DNA from: Streptomyces mayonensis
GTDB lineage: Bacteria; Actinomycetota; Actinomycetes; Streptomycetales; Streptomycetaceae
Assembly (NCBI RefSeq): GCF_018982965.1
Contig: NZ_JACBYP010000043.1
Location: forward strand, 1-62,220
Direction: 5' to 3'
Length of the DNA stretch: 62,220 nt
A program made the position numbers and the translations under genes. The notes under the pieces were generated by a model. The model did not search any database. It was not told the DNA's origin and saw nothing but the letters and a program-made list of their open reading frames with translations. Shown here piece after piece: positions 57,208-62,220 of this stretch. Every line of letters begins with the position of its first letter. Within the stretch, counting starts at the first letter, position 1.

Positions 57208-60200
57208 GTGAGGCGAAGCAAGAACGGTCCCGAGGCGTCGGCCCGGGGCAACTTCACCCCGCCGCCGCGCACAGCAGCGGCCGCTCCCGCCCCCGCGCCC
57301 GCTGCGGAACCCCAGGCCGAGCCCGTACAGAGTGGTGGCCGCCTCTCTCCGCGCAACTGGCGGGTGACCACCCGGCTGAACGCGATCCTGCTCCTTCCGG
57401 TGCTGGTCGGCCTGGTCATGGGCGGCTTCCAGGTGAAGAGCTCGCTCGACACGTGGCAGGACGCCGAGGACGCCGAGAGCACCGCCCGCCTGGTGCGGGC
57501 TTCCCTGGGTTACGCCAACGCCCTCTACAACGAGCGCGACGTCACCGCCGCCCCGCTGCTCCAGGGCAAGGGCGAGGACGACACGACCGTCACCGAGGCC
57601 CGCCGGGCGACGGACGCAGCGGCCGACACCTTCGACGAGGCCGCCCAGGGCATGCCCGCGAAGGCCGGTCTGGAACGCCGGCTGAAGGTGTTCCGCGCGC
57701 AGGAGCCCAAGCTCCAGACGCTGCGCACGGCCGCGTACACGGCCAAGCTCAAGGGCGTGGAGACCGAGGAGGGCTACACCGGCGTCGCCCACCCCCTGAT
57801 GGAGTTCGCCAACGAACTCGGTCTGGGCACCGGCAACATCACCTCCTACGGCCGTACCGTCTACGCGATCTCCCTGACCAAGGCGGCGCTCTCCCTGGAG
57901 CGCTCCATCGGCATGCACATGCTGGTCAAGCCCGGTCCGGAGCCCGCCCACCTCGCCAGCCAGCGCGTCGCCCTCTCCTCCTACGCCTACCTCGAGCGCA
58001 TCGCGGTCGAGGAGTACATCGGCGGCGGCACCGAGGCGGACGCGCAGAAGCTCGAGGACGCCGAGTCCAAGGTGAAGAAGGACGGCGCGGCCATGGCCAA
58101 GGAGGCCAAGGCCAACGACCCGGACTACGTGGCGCCGCCGTCCAACCCGACCACGATGATCTCCGCACTGGCCGGTCTCGACTCGACGGACACCGCCGCC
58201 CGGGCGGAGCTGGCCGGGCAGGGCATCACGCCGGAGAACTGGTGGACGGTCAACACCCTCAAGTTCGACGCGTACGAGAAGATCGAGTCGGACCTGGCCG
58301 ACAACGCGGTGTCCGAGGCGTCCGCCATCGCGGACAACGCCGAGCGGGACGCCTACATCACGGGCGCGGCGGTGGTCGTCGCGCTGCTCGCCGCGTTCAT
58401 CCTGGCCGGCATGGTGGCCCGCCAGATGAGCCGCTCCATGCGCCAGCTGCGCAACGCCGCCTTCGGCATCGCGGAGCAGCGCCTGCCGACGCTGGTCGAC
58501 CAGCTCTCCCGCACCGACCCGGGCCGGGTCGACACCCGGGTCCAGCCGATCCCGATCGCCACGAAGGACGAGATCGGCGAAGTCGCCCGGGCCTTCGACC
58601 AGGTGCACCGCGAGGCGGTCCGGCTCGCCTCCGAGCAGGCCCTGCTGCGGGGCAACATCAACGCGATCTTCACCAACCTGTCGCGCCGCAACCAGTCGCT
58701 GATCGAGGGCCAGCTGAGCCTGATCACGGAACTGGAGAACAACGAGGCCGAACCGGACCAGCTGGAGAACCTCTTCCGGCTCGACCACCTCGCCACCCGT
58801 ATGCGCCGCAACGGCGAGAACCTCCTGGTCCTCGCGGGCGAGGAGCCCGGCCGCCGCTGGGACCAGCCGGTTCCGCTGGTCGACGTGCTGCGCGCCGCCT
58901 CCTCCGAGGTGGAGCAGTACGAGCGCATCGAGCTGTCCGGCGTGCCGGAGGCCGAGATCCACGGCCGGGCCGTGACCGACCTCGTGCACCTGCTGGCGGA
59001 GCTGCTGGAGAACGCCACCACGTTCTCCTCGCCGCAGACCAAGGTGCGCGTCACCGCGACCCGGCTGCCCGACGGCCGTGTGATGGTCGAGATCCACGAC
59101 AAGGGCATCGGCCTGACCGCCGAGGACTTCGCGGACATCAACCACAAGCTGGCCAACCCGCCGACCGTGGACGCCGCGATCTCGCAGCGCATGGGCCTGT
59201 TCGTGGTCGGCCGGCTGTCGGACCGGCACGGCATCCGCGTCCAGCTCCGCCCCTCCGGCGAGCAGGCGGGCACCACCTCGCTGGTCATGCTGCCGGACGC
59301 CATCACCCACGGTGGCGGCGGCGACCAGCAGCAGCAGCGCGACGAGTTCACCGTCTCGCAGATCATCCCGGAGCAGGCCTTCCATGGCGAGAACTTCTCG
59401 CAGGTCGGTCAGCCCATGCGCACCGCCGCCGAACTGGGCTTCGACGACAGCCGGTACGCGGAGGTCCCCGACGACATACGCGAGCTCGACCCGGTCGGCC
59501 GGTCGCTGATGCGCGAGGAGCGCCGCGCGGCCCTGGAGTCCCAGTCCCCCCAGTCGCACCCCGAGCTGCCCGGCCCGGCGGACCAGGCTGGTACGGAGAA
59601 CGCGGGGGCGCCCTCCTTCCAGGACCCGTTCGCCGGCGGACAGCCCGGCTACGACCCCGCCCGGGAGGGTTACCCGGAGCAGCAGAACGGCGGGTACGAC
59701 CAGCAGTCGGCGTACGCGGACCACCAGCAGGCGTACCAGGAGCCCCAGCAGGCGTCGTACGAGGAGCAGTACTACGCGCCGAACGGCGGCCCGCCGCAGG
59801 GCGAGGGCTACGCCCCGTCCGCCGACGGCGGTTTCCCGGACACCTCCTACGCGGACCAGGGCCCGGGCGCACAGCAGCAGGCCGGTTCCGGCGGCCCGGA
59901 GGCGTACTCGGCCTTCGAACAGCGGCGCTACCAGGACGACTGGCCCCAGCAGGACGGCTATCAGAACGGCTATCCGGACCAGTACCCGTCCGGTGCTCCC
60001 GGGGCGCATTCCGCGCAGGCCGCTGACGTGAACGAGGCGGACCGCGTAGGCTTCGACCGTCCGGGCCCGGCGCCCTCCGCCGCCCACGAGCTGACCGACG
60101 CCGGCCTGCCCCGCCGCGGATCCACCGCGAGCGGCGCCGGCAGTGCGGGGCACGTGGGCCAGGAGACACCGGCCGCCGCCGGCACGGGCGGCGAGGACGA

Positions 60201-60504
60201 CTGGCGGTCGGCCAACGACGACCGCTGGCAGCAGGCCTCGGCGCTGCGCAAGCCCAAGGCGGGCGGGGTGACCTCCTCGGGTCTGCCGCGGCGGGTTCCC
60301 AAGGCCAACCTGGTCGAGGGCGCCGCCGAAACCACTCCACAGGGAGGCCCCCAGGTCTCCCGCGCCCCGGAGGACGTCCGGGGCAGGCTGAGCAACCTGC
60401 GGCGCGGCGTCGAGCGAGGCCGCAACGCAGGCAGTGAAACGAACGGCCAGGACGCAAGGAACGAACACCGTGGTCCTGACAGCACCTACAACCAGGAGCG
60501 TTAG
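57208..60504 (+). CDS. cvnA2: conservon 2 sensor histidine kinase CvnA2
   Basis: 1098-aa kinase with the same layout as CvnA1: TM1 about 57-75, sensor of about 300 residues with little similarity to that of CvnA1, TM2 about 381-403, HAMP, the dimerisation helix LDHLATRMRRNGENLLVLAG, ATPase N-box ELLENATTFSS (about 598-608), DKGIGL (about 630-635) and HGIRVQLRPSGEQAGTTSLV. The C-terminal tail is about 250 residues shorter than in CvnA1, with QQ and YxQ repeats. The last 80 residues (KAGGVTSSGLPRRVPKANLV; DVRGRLSNLRRGVERGR) are shared with CvnA1. GTG at 57208. Confidence 0.93.
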   Translation: MRRSKNGPEASARGNFTPPPRTAAAAPAPAPAAEPQAEPVQSGGRLSPRNWRVTTRLNAILLLPVLVGLVMGGFQVKSSLDTWQDAEDAESTARLVRASLGYANALYNERDVTAAPLLQGKGEDDTTVTEARRATDAAADTFDEAAQGMPAKAGLERRLKVFRAQEPKLQTLRTAAYTAKLKGVETEEGYTGVAHPLMEFANELGLGTGNITSYGRTVYAISLTKAALSLERSIGMHMLVKPGPEPAHLASQRVALSSYAYLERIAVEEYIGGGTEADAQKLEDAESKVKKDGAAMAKEAKANDPDYVAPPSNPTTMISALAGLDSTDTAARAELAGQGITPENWWTVNTLKFDAYEKIESDLADNAVSEASAIADNAERDAYITGAAVVVALLAAFILAGMVARQMSRSMRQLRNAAFGIAEQRLPTLVDQLSRTDPGRVDTRVQPIPIATKDEIGEVARAFDQVHREAVRLASEQALLRGNINAIFTNLSRRNQSLIEGQLSLITELENNEAEPDQLENLFRLDHLATRMRRNGENLLVLAGEEPGRRWDQPVPLVDVLRAASSEVEQYERIELSGVPEAEIHGRAVTDLVHLLAELLENATTFSSPQTKVRVTATRLPDGRVMVEIHDKGIGLTAEDFADINHKLANPPTVDAAISQRMGLFVVGRLSDRHGIRVQLRPSGEQAGTTSLVMLPDAITHGGGGDQQQQRDEFTVSQIIPEQAFHGENFSQVGQPMRTAAELGFDDSRYAEVPDDIRELDPVGRSLMREERRAALESQSPQSHPELPGPADQAGTENAGAPSFQDPFAGGQPGYDPAREGYPEQQNGGYDQQSAYADHQQAYQEPQQASYEEQYYAPNGGPPQGEGYAPSADGGFPDTSYADQGPGAQQQAGSGGPEAYSAFEQRRYQDDWPQQDGYQNGYPDQYPSGAPGAHSAQAADVNEADRVGFDRPGPAPSAAHELTDAGLPRRGSTASGAGSAGHVGQETPAAAGTGGEDDWRSANDDRWQQASALRKPKAGGVTSSGLPRRVPKANLVEGAAETTPQGGPQVSRAPEDVRGRLSNLRRGVERGRNAGSETNGQDARNEHRGPDSTYNQER

Positions 60505-60505
60505 T

Positions 60506-60928
60506 GTGAGCCCGATGAGCCAGGCGGCGCAGAACCTGAACTGGTTGATCACCAACTTCGTGGACAACACCCCGGGGGTGTCCCACACGGTGGTGGTCTC
60601 CGCCGACGGACTCCTTCTGGCGATGTCCGAGGGGTTCCCGCGCGACCGTGCCGACCAGCTCGCGGCCGTCGCCTCCGGTCTGACCTCGCTGACCGCCGGT
60701 GCCTCGCGCATCTTCGAGGGCGGCAGCGTGAATCAGACGGTTGTGGAGATGGAGCGCGGATTCCTCTTCATCATGTCCATCTCGGACGGCTCGTCCCTCG
60801 CGGTTCTTGCACACCCCGAGGCGGACATCGGGCTCATTGGGTACGAGATGGCCCTTCTGGTGGACCGTGCGGGCACGGTTCTGACCCCGGATCTGCGGGC
60901 GGAGCTCCAAGGGAGCCTTCTCAACTAA
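60506..60928 (+). CDS. cvnB2: conservon 2 roadblock/LC7 protein CvnB2
   Basis: 140 aa, nearly identical to CvnB1 along its whole length, including MSQAAQNLNWLITNFVDNTP. GTG at 60506 is one base after the cvnA2 stop and 7 nt after AGGAG. Confidence 0.93.
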   Translation: MSPMSQAAQNLNWLITNFVDNTPGVSHTVVVSADGLLLAMSEGFPRDRADQLAAVASGLTSLTAGASRIFEGGSVNQTVVEMERGFLFIMSISDGSSLAVLAHPEADIGLIGYEMALLVDRAGTVLTPDLRAELQGSLLN

Positions 60929-61022
60929 AGGACAGACGGTGCGTTTTGGCGTCCCGTGGCCGTAAAGTTTCGGGACGCGGCTCCACAGAGATGGGTGCCA
61001 GGCACAGTCGGAGGAGGAAAAA

Positions 61023-61595
61023 GTGGGAACACCCGCAGGCGGTCCGTCATCGGGCAACTGGTCGTACGGCCCCGGTCAGGGACCGGGCCACGGCTCGGCG
61101 AACGACTTCGGCTACCCCTCCGTGCCCAGCCACCGGCAGCCGTACGCGCCGCAGGGCCCCGGTCCCTCGCCGTACGACCAGCCGCACGCTCCGCGCATCC
61201 AGCCCGTGCAGCCGCAGCGCCGCACCCCTGAGCCGGCGCCCGCAGGGGCGTCGAACAACCCCCTGGTGCGCCCGTACGCCATGACGGGCGGCCGCACCAG
61301 GCCCCGGTACCAGCTCGCCATCGAGGCGCTGGTGCACACCACCGCGCAGCCGCACCAGATGCAGGGCCAGCTGCCCGAGCATCAGCGGATCTGCAACCTC
61401 TGCCGGGAGATCAAGTCGGTGGCCGAGATCTCGGCCCTCCTGACGATCCCTCTCGGCGTGGCCAGGATCCTCGTCGCCGACTTGGCGGAGGCGGGACTGG
61501 TCGCCATCCATCAGCCCGGCGGCGACGAGAGCGCCGGCGGGCAGCCAGACGTGACACTGCTCGAAAGGGTGCTCAGTGGACTTCGCAAGCTCTAG
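61023..61595 (+). CDS. cvnC2: conservon 2 DUF742 protein CvnC2
   Basis: 190 aa: a Gly/Pro/Tyr/Gln-rich N-terminal extension of about 78 residues absent from CvnC1, then a DUF742 domain closely matching CvnC1 (LVRPYAMTGGRTRPRYQLAI; ICNLCREIKSVAEISALL). GTG at 61023 has GGAGG 6-10 nt upstream. It overlaps cvnD2 by 20 nt, the same junction as conservon 1. Confidence 0.93.
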   Translation: MGTPAGGPSSGNWSYGPGQGPGHGSANDFGYPSVPSHRQPYAPQGPGPSPYDQPHAPRIQPVQPQRRTPEPAPAGASNNPLVRPYAMTGGRTRPRYQLAIEALVHTTAQPHQMQGQLPEHQRICNLCREIKSVAEISALLTIPLGVARILVADLAEAGLVAIHQPGGDESAGGQPDVTLLERVLSGLRKL

Positions 61596-62157
61596 CGGCG
61601 GTCCTTCCCGCTCCACCACCTCGGCGAAAATCGTGGTGGCGGGCGGCTTCGGCGTGGGCAAGACCACGTTCGTCGGCGCTGTCTCGGAGATCAATCCGCT
61701 GCGTACAGAGGCCGTGATGACATCCGCGTCCGCGGGCATCGACGACCTCACCCATACGGGTGATAAGACGACCACGACGGTCGCCATGGACTTCGGCCGC
61801 ATCACGCTCGACCAGGACCTGATCCTGTACCTCTTCGGTACCCCGGGCCAGGACCGGTTCTGGTTCATGTGGGACGACCTGGTGCGCGGCGCCATCGGGG
61901 CGATCGTCCTGGTCGACACGAGGCGGCTCGCCGACTGCTTCCCCGCCGTCGACTACTTCGAGAACAGCGGCCTGCCCTTCGTCATCGCGCTCAACGGCTT
62001 CGACGGACAGCAGCCGTACAATCCGGACGAGGTCCGGGAGGCGCTGCAGATCGGCCCGGACACCCCGATCATCACGACGGACGCGCGGCACCGGGCCGAC
62101 GCGAAGTCGGCGCTGATCACCCTCGTGGAGCATGCGCTGATGGCGCGGTTGCGCTAG
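61576..62157 (+). CDS. cvnD2: conservon 2 MglA-like small GTPase CvnD2
   Basis: 193 aa, almost the same protein as CvnD1 with changes mainly in the first 12 residues. P-loop GGFGVGKTTFVG, LFGTPGQDRFWF and LNGFDGQQ are conserved. GTG at 61576. Confidence 0.94.
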   Translation: MDFASSSGGPSRSTTSAKIVVAGGFGVGKTTFVGAVSEINPLRTEAVMTSASAGIDDLTHTGDKTTTTVAMDFGRITLDQDLILYLFGTPGQDRFWFMWDDLVRGAIGAIVLVDTRRLADCFPAVDYFENSGLPFVIALNGFDGQQPYNPDEVREALQIGPDTPIITTDARHRADAKSALITLVEHALMARLR

Positions 62158-62175
62158 CCGCGCCGGGTTGAGTGA

Positions 62176-62209
62176 CGCCCCCTGCGGCCCTGTCGGGCTG
62201 CCGGGGGCG
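62176..62209 (+). terminator. terminator of conservon 2
   Basis: 7-bp arms cgccccc/gggggcg enclosing a smaller ggccc/gggct stem, followed by CTTTCGTT, just after cvnD2. Confidence 0.7.
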
Positions 62210-62220
62210 CTTTCGTTGCC

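Noticed and set aside
56882..57211. 109-aa plus-strand frame leading into cvnA2
   Set aside because: It starts inside the conservon 1 terminator hairpin, has no ribosome site and contains many codons rare in the neighbours; more likely the cvnA2 promoter region.

Overview
The window is about 72% GC, with dense genes, many GTG starts and 4-nt stop/start overlaps. It carries Streptomyces marker genes: the lysine-tailed HU protein HupS, NdgR next to leuCD, GlcP next to smc, and two conservons. From memory of S. coelicolor, the part from about 12.9 kb to the right end follows the order glcP-smc-acyP-mutM-rnc-rpmF-coaD-recG-rpmB-thiL-ddlA-gpsA-hupS-leuCD-ndgR-tRNAs-gltX-conservons. It is therefore a core-chromosome segment of a Streptomyces species, read in reverse order. 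The accessory part lies at the left end.

Layout. 0-1.6 kb: an NCS1 nucleobase/allantoin-type permease. 1.6-12.9 kb: an OleABCD-type lipid cluster. One minus-strand operon carries an OleA-like thiolase, a fatty acyl-AMP ligase (FAAL), an ACP and a diiron acyl-ACP desaturase. A second carries OleB-like hydrolase, OleC-like beta-lactone synthetase, OleD-like reductase, an ACP and a FabF-like ketosynthase. A second desaturase is divergent between them. 12.9-27.7 kb: glcP with clear operator-like palindromes, smc, acyP, a CAP-domain protein, an SDR/HxlR pair, mutM-rnc-rpmF-yceD, a DivIVA-like coiled-coil protein, coaD and rsmD. 27.8-45.6 kb: recG, a DAK/FakA-like protein, rpmB, thiD-thiL, ddlA-gpsA-acyltransferase, cofC, hupS, leuCD/ndgR, DUF4188 and MerR. 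45.6-46.15 kb: five tRNA genes (3 Glu, 2 Gln). 46.2-50.7 kb: a HAD phosphatase, remnants of a RelE-like toxin and a DUF3800 gene, RidA, gltX with an FAH-family hydrolase, and a 62-aa peptide with a duplicated ANPRRT motif. 51.2-62.2 kb: two tandem conservons, cvnA1B1C1D1 and cvnA2B2C2D2 (histidine kinase, roadblock protein, DUF742 protein, MglA-like GTPase).

How genes work together. The most distinctive system is the 1.6-12.9 kb cluster. All four Ole steps are present (head-to-head Claisen condensation, ketone reduction, beta-lactone formation, decarboxylation to an alkene), combined with carrier-protein loading (FAAL plus two ACPs), a chain-extending or modifying ketosynthase and two desaturases. 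This predicts a long-chain unsaturated olefin or beta-lactone assembled from ACP-bound chains rather than only acyl-CoA. Its proteins also carry unusual Pro/Ala/Gln-rich tails encoded by 18- and 36-bp tandem repeats. All functional assignments come from reading motifs; no database search was possible.
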